33,806 nucleotides of DNA, taken from the NCBI GenBank assembly GCA_017467565.1, contig JAFUSV010000127.1, forward strand, positions 1 to 33,806, in the 5' to 3' direction. A program made the position numbers and the translations under genes. Of this stretch, positions 1-8,403 are shown one piece after another (the first letter of the stretch is position 1; the number at the start of each line of letters is the position of its first letter). This stretch comes from Prevotella sp. GTDB lineage: Bacteria; Bacteroidota; Bacteroidia; Bacteroidales; Bacteroidaceae. The notes under the pieces are model-generated. The model was not told the DNA's origin and ran no database searches. It was given only the letters and a program-made list of their open reading frames with translations.

Positions 1-257
1 TCCGCAATTACATCCGTTCGGGCTACAACACCATCGACAGGATCATCTCGCGCTGGTGTCCTGACCAGACGCAGTACACCTACCGCAAGTTTGTAGGCGA
101 CCACGTGAAAGCCGTCTTCCCCAACGTCGACCGCTGGACAGTCATCAGCCGTGACGACAAGGACATCATCCGCGCGATGGTCAAGGCCATGGCGGTCATG
201 GAGTGCCAGTACCGCATAGATGACGAGGAGTTCGAGGAGGCGTGGGAACTTGTGTAA
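1..257 (+). CDS. C-terminal part of a 'structural protein P5'-like (phage/mobile-element lysozyme-associated) protein, 5' truncated by window edge
   Basis: An open frame starts at base 3 and stops at TAA 255-257, giving about 84 residues. It begins RNYIRSGYNTIDRIISRWCP and ends EFEEAWELV. The pattern (RNYIR..G.NTIDKII.RW.P, then Y..FV, then a terminal MV.AMA.ME...EE...W.L) is what I know from the Bacteroidales 'structural protein P5' family, small proteins found in prophages and conjugative elements and thought to be related to peptidoglycan-degrading virion proteins. The start and upstream neighbours lie outside the window, so the element it belongs to cannot be judged. It converges on rng across 150 bases holding small repeats and a hairpin. 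Family assignment is from recall of the motif and is moderately secure; the function is inferred. Confidence 0.6.
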   Translation, partial: RNYIRSGYNTIDRIISRWCPDQTQYTYRKFVGDHVKAVFPNVDRWTVISRDDKDIIRAMVKAMAVMECQYRIDDEEFEEAWELV

Positions 258-289
258 ATGTAATAATGTAAAAATGTAATAATGTAAAA
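258..289. repeat. Two perfect tandem copies of a 16-bp AT-rich repeat
   Basis: Copies at 258-273 and 274-289 both read atgtaataatgtaaaa. They start on the base after the stop codon of the P5-like gene. No coding role is visible. Confidence 0.85.
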
Positions 290-324
290 ATTATCCTTTT
301 CGCATCGATCACTTTTACAGAAAA

Positions 325-360
325 CGCGCGTTTCCCCAGTGTTTATTGCGGAAGCGCGCG
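325..360. terminator. GC-rich hairpin at the convergent junction of the P5-like gene and rng
   Basis: The arms are cgcgcgtttcc (325-335) and ggaagcgcgcg (350-360), an 11-bp stem with one G-T wobble and a 14-base loop. It lies between two genes transcribed toward each other, so it probably ends transcription from one or both sides. A canonical T-run is absent; bases 361-384 carry three 8-mers of the type [at]ttgttca. Confidence 0.5.
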
Positions 361-384
361 ATTGTTCATTTGTTCAATTGTTCA
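361..384. repeat. Three tandem 8-mers (attgttca / tttgttca / attgttca)
   Basis: Units are at 361-368, 369-376 and 377-384, just downstream of the rng stop codon (minus strand) and directly after the hairpin at 325-360. Confidence 0.75.
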
Positions 385-408
385 TTTTTATCAATTTTGC
401 ACCTGAAC

Positions 409-1986
409 TTACTTGCTTACTTCGTTTTCTTCCTGCATGTCGATGAATTCGTGCTTGGAGTCGTAGAACTCGTACTGTAGGAAGGCCATCTTCTGGCTGG
501 CGATGACTCGTACGCCGAAGCCGTACTTCATCTGCCAGCGACGCTTCAGGGACAGGACGCCCTGATTGATGTAGGCCGCTACGTAGGGGTGGACATGGAG
601 TGTGAAACGACGGATGCCTATCTTGTTGACAAGACGGTCAATTTTGCTCTCTAACTGGTCGGTAAACAGGATGCTGGCCTTGATCTTGCCCGTGCCGTGA
701 CAGGTGGGGCAGCTCTCCTCGACGGCTACGTCCATGGCGGGTCGTACGCGCTGACGGGTGATCTGCATGAGTCCGAACTTGGACAGCGGCAGGATGTTGT
801 GGCGTGCACGGTCTTTCTTCATGTTCTCGCACATGCGCTCATAGAGCAGCTGTCGGTCTTCGGCCAGGTTCATGTCGATGAAGTCTACCACGATGATACC
901 TCCCATATCGCGTAGTCGCAGTTGGCGTGCCAGCTCGTCGGCAGCTCCGAGGTTGGTCTCGAGTGCGTTGGCTTCCTGGCCGTTTTCTTTCTTGATGCGT
1001 GTACCGCTGTTGACGTCGACGACGTGCATAGCCTCTGTGTGCTCAATAATGAGGTATGCTCCGCGTTTGTAGTTGACGGTACGTCCAAATCCAGACTTGA
1101 GTTGCTTGGTGACGTTGAAGTTGTCAAAGATGGGCACCGATCCCTTGTACTGCTTGACGATGTCGGCTTTGTCGGGTGCTATCATTGACACGTAACCGTG
1201 TATCTGGCTGTAGATGTCGGCATCGTTGACGTAGATTCCGTCGTAGGTGGGGTTGAAGAGGTCGCGCAACAATGCTACGGCGCGTGACTGCTCTTCGAAT
1301 ACCATTTGTGGGCGCTGCGTGGTCTTCTGCACTTTGCCGATGGCGTCTTCCCATTTCTTGAGCAGGGCTTTGAGTTCGGCATCAAGTTCAGCGGCCCGCT
1401 TGCCTTCAGCCACGGTACGTACGATGACGCCGAAGTTTTTCGGCTTCATGCTTTGTACGAGCTGTTTCAGTCGGCTGCGCTCCTCACCTCGTTTGATTTT
1501 GCTGGAAACAGACACTTTGTCGCCGAAGGGTATGAGTACCATGTAGCGGCCGGCAAAGCTGAGTTCGCATGTCAGTCGTGGACCTTTAGTGTTGATAGGT
1601 TCCTTGACAACCTGTACCATCACTTCCTGTCCTACTTTAAGTACGTTCTGGATGCTACCATCTTTGGGCAGATCGGGCTGGTGTGTCGCTTTCTGGATAG
1701 GGTAGAGTTTTTTGCGATCACTTGCTACCTGCTTGAGGTATTTCTCGTAAGAGCTAAATTGCAGTCCTAAGTCAAGATAGTGGAGGAAGGCGTCCTTCTC
1801 GCTTCCTACGTCGACGAAGCAAGCGTTGAGTCCGGGCATGAGCTTGCGCACCTTGCCGATGTAGATGTTGCCCACGGCAAACGACACCTCGCGTGTCTCG
1901 TTCTGGTATTCCACCAGGTTTTTGTCTTCGAGCAGCGCTATGGATATTTCCTTGGGTTGTACATCAATGATAACTTCGCTTGTCAT
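409..1986 (-). CDS. rng: Ribonuclease G (Rne/Rng family endoribonuclease)
   Basis: The 525-residue protein starts MTSEVIIDVQPKEISIALLE, the usual Bacteroidota start. An upstream in-frame ATG at 2037 would add 17 unconserved residues and lies in a terminator, so 1986 is preferred. An S1-type RNA-binding segment (VGNIYIGKVRKLMPGLNACFVDVG) sits near residues 35-130. The DNase-I-like catalytic core carries the two Asp motifs expected to bind Mg2+: VVDVNSGTR and GGIIVVDFIDM. The zinc-link CPTCHGTGK follows and would support dimerisation. The family cleaves single-stranded AU-rich RNA in 5S/16S rRNA maturation and mRNA decay, in the cytoplasm. It lies downstream of hup and a 29-residue basic-protein gene, an arrangement I associate with Bacteroidales, but a terminator-like hairpin separates it from them. 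Confidence 0.95.
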   Translation of the reverse strand: MTSEVIIDVQPKEISIALLEDKNLVEYQNETREVSFAVGNIYIGKVRKLMPGLNACFVDVGSEKDAFLHYLDLGLQFSSYEKYLKQVASDRKKLYPIQKATHQPDLPKDGSIQNVLKVGQEVMVQVVKEPINTKGPRLTCELSFAGRYMVLIPFGDKVSVSSKIKRGEERSRLKQLVQSMKPKNFGVIVRTVAEGKRAAELDAELKALLKKWEDAIGKVQKTTQRPQMVFEEQSRAVALLRDLFNPTYDGIYVNDADIYSQIHGYVSMIAPDKADIVKQYKGSVPIFDNFNVTKQLKSGFGRTVNYKRGAYLIIEHTEAMHVVDVNSGTRIKKENGQEANALETNLGAADELARQLRLRDMGGIIVVDFIDMNLAEDRQLLYERMCENMKKDRARHNILPLSKFGLMQITRQRVRPAMDVAVEESCPTCHGTGKIKASILFTDQLESKIDRLVNKIGIRRFTLHVHPYVAAYINQGVLSLKRRWQMKYGFGVRVIASQKMAFLQYEFYDSKHEFIDMQEENEVSK

Positions 1987-2021
1987 TGTCTCTGAAAAAA
2001 TCTTGGTTAGGTTTAATTTCC

Positions 2022-2063
2022 AAAAAGGGTGTACCAAGCATGCGTGATGATGCTCCGGTACAC
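2022..2063 (-). terminator. Intrinsic terminator or attenuator upstream of rng
   Basis: On the minus strand, GTGTACC (2063-2057) pairs with GGTACAC (2035-2029), and AGCAT (2054-2050) pairs inside it with ATGCT (2041-2037) around an 8-base loop. Five T residues follow (complement of 2026-2022). It lies after the 29-residue gene and 36-80 bases before the rng start, so it should reduce read-through from hup into rng. Confidence 0.7.
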
Positions 2064-2096
2064 TCCTTTCATTTTTTGTTGTCGTTCATGAGAAGC

Positions 2097-2186
2097 TTAC
2101 TTGCTCTTATGACGATTCTTGCGCAGTCTCTTCTTGCGCTTGTGAGTAGCCATCTTGTGGCCCTTCTTCTTCTTTCCGTTTGGCAT
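2097..2186 (-). CDS. 29-residue, highly basic conserved small protein
   Basis: Minus-strand ATG at 2186 to TAA at 2097-2099 gives 29 residues, beginning MPNGKKKKGHKMATHKRKKR and ending RKNRHKSK. Sixteen of 29 residues are Lys or Arg and four are His, with no acidic residue. The composition suggests RNA or DNA binding, like a small ribosomal-protein tail. I recall near-identical short proteins between hup and rng in other Bacteroidales, which argues for a real gene, but I know of no characterised function. It starts 36 bases after the hup stop, is likely co-transcribed with hup, and ends just before the terminator at 2022-2063. It is shorter than most gene-calling thresholds and easily missed. 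Confidence 0.8.
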   Translation of the reverse strand: MPNGKKKKGHKMATHKRKKRLRKNRHKSK

Positions 2187-2222
2187 AATTTTAATAATTT
2201 TAATGTTGAAATGTTATGTTCT

Positions 2223-2522
2223 TTAATCTTCATCTTCCACTATTTCGCCGGCCATACGCCCAATGAAGCTCTTGGCGGGCTTGAAGGCTGGCAGGTCGTG
2301 GGCATCGATGACGAGTGTAGTGTTCTTAGAAATATTGCGTGCCGTCTTCTTGGCGCGGTGCTTGACGATGAAGCTGCCGAATCCACGAAGATAGACGTTC
2401 TCTTTGTTGTCTGCAAGGCTCTTACGTATTTCCTCCATGAAAGCCTCTATCGTAGTGGCCACTTCTTTCTTTCCAATACCGGTCTGTTGGGCGATGATAT
2501 TGACAATTTGTGCTTTGGTCAT
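2223..2522 (-). CDS. hup: HU family DNA-binding protein
   Basis: The 99-residue protein begins MTKAQIVNIIAQQTGIGKKE. It shows the HU/IHF fold: an N-terminal helix pair (residues 1-45, ending IRKSLADN), the VYLRGFGSFIVKHR strand-turn where HU has the LxGFGxF motif, and a DNA-binding arm TARNISKNTTLVIDAHDLPAFKPAKSF containing the intercalating Pro (PAFKPAK). An acidic tail (IVEDED) makes it a few residues longer than the ~90-residue norm. It acts as a nucleoid-associated dimer that bends DNA. A Bacteroidota promoter -7 box lies upstream at 2569-2577. It heads a unit with the 29-residue basic protein gene and perhaps rng. Confidence 0.95.
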   Translation of the reverse strand: MTKAQIVNIIAQQTGIGKKEVATTIEAFMEEIRKSLADNKENVYLRGFGSFIVKHRAKKTARNISKNTTLVIDAHDLPAFKPAKSFIGRMAGEIVEDED

Positions 2523-2568
2523 AATCGTTTATTTGTATTATTTATTTGTTATTTTCACATTTCGGACT

Positions 2569-2601
2569 GCAAAGATACTGTTTTTCAGCGAGATATGGAA
2601 A
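2569..2601 (-). promoter_or_regulatory. Promoter of hup (Bacteroidota sigma-ABfr type)
   Basis: On the minus strand TATCTTTGC (2577-2569) matches TAnnTTTG. A TTTC at 2601-2598, 20 bases upstream, is close to the -33 TTTG. The hup start codon is about 47 bases downstream. Confidence 0.7.
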
Positions 2602-2638
2602 TCTTTTGTGATTTTTTTGGAAAAAAAGTGCTTTTCCG

Positions 2639-3343
2639 CTATATCTGCTGCTCAAAATAGGCCGTCAGTTCCTCTCGCGCGTTCATATTATTATTATCGA
2701 AGTCGCGTATGATGCTACCTTTCTCCAGCAGGGTGATGCGTGTGGAGATGTCGACGGTGTGCTGCAGGTTGTGGCTGCTGAGCAAGATGGTGGCATGGTG
2801 GTCGGCGGCATAGCTGGTGAGTATCTTCTTCAGTGCACTCTGGCTGGTGGGGTCGAGGAAGTTGAACGGTTCGTCGAGTACCACGATGCTGGGGTACCTG
2901 ATGAGGGCCGACATGATGCCTACCTTCTGCTTGTTGCCTGCAGAGAGGTTGCGTATGAGCTTGTTCTGGCCGAAGATCTCGCCGCCTGCGAAGTGCTCGA
3001 AGGGCTGCAGTCGCTCCTCGATGTCCTTCTGCGGTATGCCGGCTATCTTGCCCAGAAATGAGAAATACTCTTCGGGTGTGAGGTAGTCAATGAGGAAGCC
3101 CTCGTCGATGTAGGCTCCCACGAATGCTTTCCAGTCCTCGGAGGTAGCCGGGTTGATATGGTCTATCATGACCGTACCTTCGTCGGGTTTCAGCAGGTCG
3201 AGCATCATGCGGAACATGGTGGTCTTGCCAGCTCCGTTGTTGCCCACCAGGCCCAGCACATCGCCGTCGTTGATGGTGAACGACGGGATGTCGCAGGCCG
3301 TAGTTTCGCCGAATTGCTTCTTGAGGTTGGTGATGGTAATCAT
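2639..3343 (-). CDS. ABC transporter ATP-binding protein
   Basis: The 234-residue single nucleotide-binding domain has the Walker A motif GNNGAGKT (residues 34-41), a Q-loop region around residue 80, the signature LSAGNKQKVG (close to LSGGQ), Walker B IVVLDEP and the H-switch SSH. This pattern resembles the stand-alone ATPases of export or permease systems of the CcmA/NatA/BcrA type. No permease gene lies next to it, so the substrate cannot be inferred. It begins 18 bases after the secA stop on the same strand and may be read through from secA. The downstream hup promoter is separate. Confidence 0.92.
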   Translation of the reverse strand: MITITNLKKQFGETTACDIPSFTINDGDVLGLVGNNGAGKTTMFRMMLDLLKPDEGTVMIDHINPATSEDWKAFVGAYIDEGFLIDYLTPEEYFSFLGKIAGIPQKDIEERLQPFEHFAGGEIFGQNKLIRNLSAGNKQKVGIMSALIRYPSIVVLDEPFNFLDPTSQSALKKILTSYAADHHATILLSSHNLQHTVDISTRITLLEKGSIIRDFDNNNMNAREELTAYFEQQI

Positions 3344-3361
3344 AATTTCTGAATTTATTTC

Positions 3362-6300
3362 TTACACCAACCCACGTCCGTGGCAGTTCTTGAACTTCTT
3401 GCCGCTGCCGCAGGGACAGGGGTCGTTGCGGCCGGGCAGCTTATCCTTGATGACAGGGGTGCGCGGCTGCTGGGCACGGGTGTCGTGCTGGGCGGCTGCC
3501 TGCTGGTTCTGGTCCACCATGCGCTCCTCCTCGGTACTCTGCTTGTTCTCAGTGTACTGCTGGCGGTTGGTGTGCTCCTCGGGGGCAGCCTCGCGAACCT
3601 GGTTCTGCATGTCGGGTATGGCGGCACGTGTGAGGATGCTCACCGTGCGGTTGTTCATGTCGTTGATCATGCGGTCCCACACCTTGGCACTCTCCAGCTT
3701 GAAGATGAGCAGCGGGTCTTTCTGTTCGTAGCTGGCATTCTGTACAGAGTGCTTCAGCTCGTCGAGCTCGCGCAGGTTCTCCTTCCATGCGTCGTCGATG
3801 ATGTGGAGCAGTATCTGCTTCTCGAACTCCTTGACCACCGACTTGCAGTGCGTGTCGTAGGCTTCCTTCAGGTTACATCCTATATTATATACCTTGCGGC
3901 CGTCGGTGATGGGCACCAGGATGCGCTCATAGCGGTCGCCCTCATGCTCGAAGACGCGCTCGATGACGGGCCATGCCACCTCGCAGATGTGCTCCGTGCG
4001 GCGGTTGAAGTTCTGCAGGGCCTGCTGGAATGCCTTCTCGGCCAGGTCGTCGTGGTTGTCGTTGGCCAGCTCCTGTTCGGTGAAGGGTGCCTCCATGGCA
4101 AACAGGCGGATGAACTCCTCCTTGCAGCCCTGGTAGTCGTTGTTCTCGATGATGCTCACGATGCGGTCCCACAGCGTGTTGCTGATGTCCATGCCGATAC
4201 GCTCGCCCATCAGAGCGTGGCGACGCTTCTCATAGACGACGGTACGCTGCTTGTTCATCACGTCGTCGTACTCCAGCAGACGCTTACGTACGCCGAAGTG
4301 GTTCTCCTCGACCTTCTTCTGTGCACGCTCTATCTGTTTGGTGATCATCGAACTCTCTATCAGGTCGCCCTCCTTGAAGCCGAGGCGGTCCATGACGGAG
4401 GCGATACGCTCACTGCCGAAGAGTCGCATCAGCTTGTCCTCGAGGCTGACGAAGAATACCGACGACCCCGGGTCTCCCTGACGACCGGCACGTCCGCGCA
4501 GCTGGCGGTCAACGCGACGACTCTCATGGCGCTCGGTGCCGATGATGGCCAGACCGCCGGCGGCCTTCACCTCGGGCGACAGCTTGATATCGGTACCACG
4601 ACCGGCCATGTTGGTGGCGATGGTCACGGCACCCAGCCCGTTGGTAGACTGACCGGCCAGTGCCACGATGTCGGCCTCCTTCTGGTGCAGCTTGGCATTC
4701 AGCACCTGGTGGGGTATGCCTTCGCGCTTGCCTGTCTCGGGGTCAACATACATGTCGAGCATACGCGACAGCAGCTCGGATATCTCGACGGACGTCGTAC
4801 CTATCAGTGTAGGACGACCGGCCTTGCGCATCTTGACTACCTCCTCGATGACGGCACGGTACTTCTCGCGGGCCGTCTTGTACACGCGGTCTTCCATATC
4901 GTTGCGGATGACGGGCTTGTTGGTAGGTATCTCCACGACATCGAGCTTGTAGATGTCCCAGAACTCGCCAGCCTCGGTAGAGGCCGTACCGGTCATACCT
5001 GCCAGCTTGTGGTACATGCGGAAGTAGTTCTGCAGGGTGATGGTGGCAAAGGTCTGCGTGGCAGCTTCCACCTTCACGTGCTCCTTGGCCTCGACGGCCT
5101 GGTGCAGTCCGTCGCTCCAGCGGCGTCCCTCCATGATACGACCTGTCTGCTCATCGACAATCTTCACTTCGCCGTCGATGACCACGTACTCGTCGTCCTT
5201 GTTGAACATCGTATATGCTTTCAGCAGCTGCTGCAGGGTGTGCACACGCTCGCTCTGCACGGCATAGTGACTCATCAGCTCGTCCTTCTTGGCCACGCGC
5301 TCCTCGTCGGTGAGACCTTCCTCGCCCTCGAGGGCCGACAACTGCGAGGCAATGTCGGGCAGCACGAACAGCTGGTCGTCGTTCACCTGCTTGGCCAGCC
5401 AGGCCGTACCCTTATCCGTCAGGTCGCACGAATTGAGCTTCTCGTCGACGACGAAGTACAGGGGCTCCACAGCCTCGGGCATGCGGCGGTTGTTGTTCTC
5501 CATGTATTTCTCCTCGGTCTTCAGCATGCCCGACTTGATGCCTTCCTCAGAGAGGTACTTGATGAGCGGCTTGTTCTTAGGCAGCGACTTGTGCGAACGG
5601 TAGAGCGAGAGGAAGCCCTCCTCGGTCAGTTCCTTGTTGTCGGTGTTCATGCCCTCGGTGATCTTCTGCTTGGCATCGGCCAGATACTGGGTGGCCAGCT
5701 GGCGCTGTACGCCGACGAGCTTCTCCACCAGAGGCTGGTACTCCTCGAACATCTGGACTTCGCCCTTGGGCACAGGACCACTGATGATAAGCGGTGTACG
5801 GGCATCGTCGATGAGCACGGAGTCCACCTCGTCGACGATGGCATAGTTGTGGGCGCGCTGTACCAGGTCGGCAGGCGAGATGGCCATGTTGTCGCGCAGA
5901 TAGTCGAAGCCAAACTCGTTGTTGGTACCAAACGTGATGTCGGCCCTGTAGGCGTTGCGGCGTTCGGGCGAGTTAGGCTGATGCTTGTCGATACAGTCGA
6001 CGCTGAGGCCATGGAACATGTAGAGCGGTCCCATCCACTCCGAGTCACGCTTGGCCAGATAGTCGTTGACGGTGACCACGTGGACACCATTGCCGGTCAG
6101 GGCATTGAGGAAGACGGGCAGGGTAGCCACCAGCGTCTTACCCTCACCGGTAGCCATCTCGGCAATCTTACCCTGATGGAGGACGACGCCGCCAAAGAGC
6201 TGTACGTCGTAGTGTACCATCTCCCATTTCAGGTCGTTGCCACCGGCTGTCCAGTGGTTGTGGTAGTAGGCCTTGTCGCCATCAATGGTGATGAAGTCCT

Positions 6301-6730
6301 TGCGGGGGTCGCCAGCCAGCTCACGGTCGAAGTCATTGGCTGTCACCACGGTATCCTCGTTTTCTGCGAATCGGCGGGCTGTCTCCTTGACGATGGCAAA
6401 TACCGCGGGCATCACCTCGTTGAGAGCCTTCTCATACACCTCGAGGGCTTCTTTCTCCAGCTTGTCTATCTGGGCAAATATTTCAGCACGCTCGTCGATA
6501 GGTGTCTGCTCGATGGTGGCTTTCAGCTTCTCTATCTCTTCCTTCTGCTCTGTGGCAGCGGCCTGCACCTGCTTCCTGATTTCCTGAGTACGGGCACGGA
6601 GAGCATCGTTATCGAGTGCCTCTACACTGGGTGACACTTTCTTCACTTCCTCTACAAACGGCTGGATGAGCTTCATGTCGCGTGAAGACTTGTCGCCGAA
6701 GAGAGACTTTAAAATCTTGCTTAAATTCAT
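3362..6730 (-). CDS. secA: Preprotein translocase ATPase SecA
   Basis: The 1122-residue cytosolic motor drives preproteins through SecYEG. Walker A MATGEGKT is at residues 192-199 and the DEAD-like Walker B reads [20 protein letters not shown]. The second NBD has [22 protein letters not shown] and [11 protein letters not shown]. The C-terminal SEC-C zinc motif [13 protein letters not shown] lies in the last ~20 residues and in other SecA proteins binds SecB or ribosomes. The protein is about 220 residues longer than E. coli SecA, partly from an insertion after the first NBD strand region (roughly residues 330-470) that I know as typical of Bacteroidota. A -7 box at 6783-6791 lies ~55 bases upstream. 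An ABC ATPase gene follows 18 bases downstream. Confidence 0.98.
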   Translation of the reverse strand: MNLSKILKSLFGDKSSRDMKLIQPFVEEVKKVSPSVEALDNDALRARTQEIRKQVQAAATEQKEEIEKLKATIEQTPIDERAEIFAQIDKLEKEALEVYEKALNEVMPAVFAIVKETARRFAENEDTVVTANDFDRELAGDPRKDFITIDGDKAYYHNHWTAGGNDLKWEMVHYDVQLFGGVVLHQGKIAEMATGEGKTLVATLPVFLNALTGNGVHVVTVNDYLAKRDSEWMGPLYMFHGLSVDCIDKHQPNSPERRNAYRADITFGTNNEFGFDYLRDNMAISPADLVQRAHNYAIVDEVDSVLIDDARTPLIISGPVPKGEVQMFEEYQPLVEKLVGVQRQLATQYLADAKQKITEGMNTDNKELTEEGFLSLYRSHKSLPKNKPLIKYLSEEGIKSGMLKTEEKYMENNNRRMPEAVEPLYFVVDEKLNSCDLTDKGTAWLAKQVNDDQLFVLPDIASQLSALEGEEGLTDEERVAKKDELMSHYAVQSERVHTLQQLLKAYTMFNKDDEYVVIDGEVKIVDEQTGRIMEGRRWSDGLHQAVEAKEHVKVEAATQTFATITLQNYFRMYHKLAGMTGTASTEAGEFWDIYKLDVVEIPTNKPVIRNDMEDRVYKTAREKYRAVIEEVVKMRKAGRPTLIGTTSVEISELLSRMLDMYVDPETGKREGIPHQVLNAKLHQKEADIVALAGQSTNGLGAVTIATNMAGRGTDIKLSPEVKAAGGLAIIGTERHESRRVDRQLRGRAGRQGDPGSSVFFVSLEDKLMRLFGSERIASVMDRLGFKEGDLIESSMITKQIERAQKKVEENHFGVRKRLLEYDDVMNKQRTVVYEKRRHALMGERIGMDISNTLWDRIVSIIENNDYQGCKEEFIRLFAMEAPFTEQELANDNHDDLAEKAFQQALQNFNRRTEHICEVAWPVIERVFEHEGDRYERILVPITDGRKVYNIGCNLKEAYDTHCKSVVKEFEKQILLHIIDDAWKENLRELDELKHSVQNASYEQKDPLLIFKLESAKVWDRMINDMNNRTVSILTRAAIPDMQNQVREAAPEEHTNRQQYTENKQSTEEERMVDQNQQAAAQHDTRAQQPRTPVIKDKLPGRNDPCPCGSGKKFKNCHGRGLV

Positions 6731-6782
6731 TTTGTTGTATGTTCTTTTTGTTTATTTTCCTGTGTATGAATGAAATTTGGGT

Positions 6783-6791
6783 GCAAAGTTA
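6783..6791 (-). promoter_or_regulatory. Promoter -7 box of secA
   Basis: The minus strand reads TAACTTTGC, an exact TAnnTTTG. The secA ATG is 53 bases downstream. No convincing -33 element is seen. Confidence 0.6.
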
Positions 6792-6822
6792 ATGATTTTT
6801 TCGCATAAAACGGCATAAATCA

Positions 6823-8403
6823 TTAAAATAATGGTTCGGAAGAGCATGCATTGGGTGCCCGGATGCGGATGCAGCGGGCTATGGTGGGTGCTATGCGGTC
6901 GGTCGTCACCGGCAGGGTGATACGTTCGGCATCCACATGGGCACCAAAGAAAATGATGGGGAACTGTATGAACGATGCCATCGAGAGCTCATGCTCGTTG
7001 GTGTCTTCATTCACTATCTGCCAGCCGGGAGCCACATCGAGCAGCAGGTCGCCGCAACGCTCGGGGTTGAAGCCGTTGCGTATTTTCTCTATCTGCAGGT
7101 TCTGGTTGGTCATCAGTTGCAGCGAGGTATAGACATTCCTGATGCCCGACATCATCACCAGAATCTCTTGCGAACGGTTGGTGGCATCAGTGATGCTTAT
7201 CTTCTTGTTCTCCAGAATCTTATGGTTCAGGAATATCTGGTTCTTGAAGAACGACTCCACGTAGATGCCCTGTCCCCAGATGGCACTGAGGTACATGTTG
7301 AGGATATTGGTGGTGCGGCCCATCTGGATGGTACCCGAGGGGATGCGGTACTTCTGATAGTCGGTAGGTTCCATATCGCTGTAACCTGTGCTGGTGACAA
7401 TCAGCAGTACGTTGTCCAGGCCGTAGTGCTCGTCAACGTAGGTCATCAGCTTGCCTATCTCGTTGTCCAGGCGGATGTAGGTATCCTGTATCTCCAGCTG
7501 GGAGTCGGAAGCGGCATGGTGGTCGTAGTTGCCTGCATAGTAGGTCAGGCTGAGCAGGTCTGTCACTTTGTCAGTACCCATGCCCGTGCTGGCCATGCAC
7601 TTGATGGCCAGGTCGGTGATGTCGGCGTTCACCAGACCGCTCGTCTTGTATTGCTGAAAGCGCTGGAAACCAGTGAAGCTGTGCTTGAAGGGCTTCTCCT
7701 CGCCGGTGTGCATGAAGTAGTTGAACGAGCCTACAAACTCGTTGAACGGCTCCCATTGCAGACCGTCAACCTTGGAGGCAGGCGAATAGAGGCTGTTGTA
7801 GCCGCTGACCCACGAGGGGAACGACTGGAAGAAATACTTCGAGGAGCACCAGCGGCCGCTGGCGTCGTCTATCCACAAGGCTCCGTCGGCGGCATGACCT
7901 GCCGACAAGACGGCAGCATCGCGGAAGGGAGCGATGGCGTAGACAATGGACTTGCCGCCTGTGGCCACCTTCAGCTCGTCGCCGAGTGTCGACGTAGAGA
8001 GGCCTGCAGCCGACGAGGCATCACTGGTCTCTATGCCCGGATAGTCCTTGTCGTCTACGCATCCTGTAGGACGCAGCGTCTGACGGTTGAGCCATTGCTG
8101 GCCTATTATATTATTATAATAAGGTGTAACGCCTGTAGCGATGGAGGCAATGGCCGAGGCTCTGTCGATGGGAGCGAAAGGGTAGGTGGCGTGTGAATAG
8201 ACGCGCCCCTCATGGAGCAGGCGCTTGAGGCCCTTGGCCGAATAGGCAGGCGCAAAGGCTTCCAGATAGTCACTGCGCAGCTGGTCGATGGCAATGCTCA
8301 GTACCAGTCGGGGCGCACTGTTCATCTGTGCGTCCTGGGCTTTTCCCTCGTTGCTGAAGCCGAAAATAGCCAGTAGGGTGATGTAGATATATCTATTTGT
8401 CAT
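6823..8403 (-). CDS. Alkaline-phosphatase-superfamily protein (PafA-like), probably catalytically inactive
   Basis: The 526-residue protein has a signal peptide (cleavage near GKAQ, residues 20-23) and the PafA-type fold: VLSIAIDQLRSDYLEAF at the start, ASIATGVTPYYNNIIGQQW, DTYIRLDNEIGKL, and FPIIFFGAHVD..TDRIAPTIA near the end. Aligned by eye with PafA phosphatases, Asp40 is kept, but the nucleophile Thr position reads PIDRASAIAS (residues 78-87), the TADHG metal motif reads TSTGY (337-341), and the S.PD..GH motif keeps only a His (295-296). The K.R pair before the AGH motif is also lost (PFRDAAVLSAGH). I infer a periplasmic pseudo-enzyme or binding protein. Its start overlaps the end of lnb by 11 bases, so the two are likely translated together. 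No other family fits as well. Confidence 0.8.
   Translation of the reverse strand: MTNRYIYITLLAIFGFSNEGKAQDAQMNSAPRLVLSIAIDQLRSDYLEAFAPAYSAKGLKRLLHEGRVYSHATYPFAPIDRASAIASIATGVTPYYNNIIGQQWLNRQTLRPTGCVDDKDYPGIETSDASSAAGLSTSTLGDELKVATGGKSIVYAIAPFRDAAVLSAGHAADGALWIDDASGRWCSSKYFFQSFPSWVSGYNSLYSPASKVDGLQWEPFNEFVGSFNYFMHTGEEKPFKHSFTGFQRFQQYKTSGLVNADITDLAIKCMASTGMGTDKVTDLLSLTYYAGNYDHHAASDSQLEIQDTYIRLDNEIGKLMTYVDEHYGLDNVLLIVTSTGYSDMEPTDYQKYRIPSGTIQMGRTTNILNMYLSAIWGQGIYVESFFKNQIFLNHKILENKKISITDATNRSQEILVMMSGIRNVYTSLQLMTNQNLQIEKIRNGFNPERCGDLLLDVAPGWQIVNEDTNEHELSMASFIQFPIIFFGAHVDAERITLPVTTDRIAPTIARCIRIRAPNACSSEPLF

Noticed and set aside
3380-6634. A 1084-codon open frame on the plus strand opposite secA
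   Set aside because: It mirrors secA codon for codon, has no known domain, and is rich in runs of Leu and Val typical of antisense frames in GC-moderate genes. secA has all the motifs.
6937-8196. A 419-codon plus-strand frame opposite the PafA-like gene
   Set aside because: No domain or signal is visible, and the opposite strand encodes a recognisable fold throughout.
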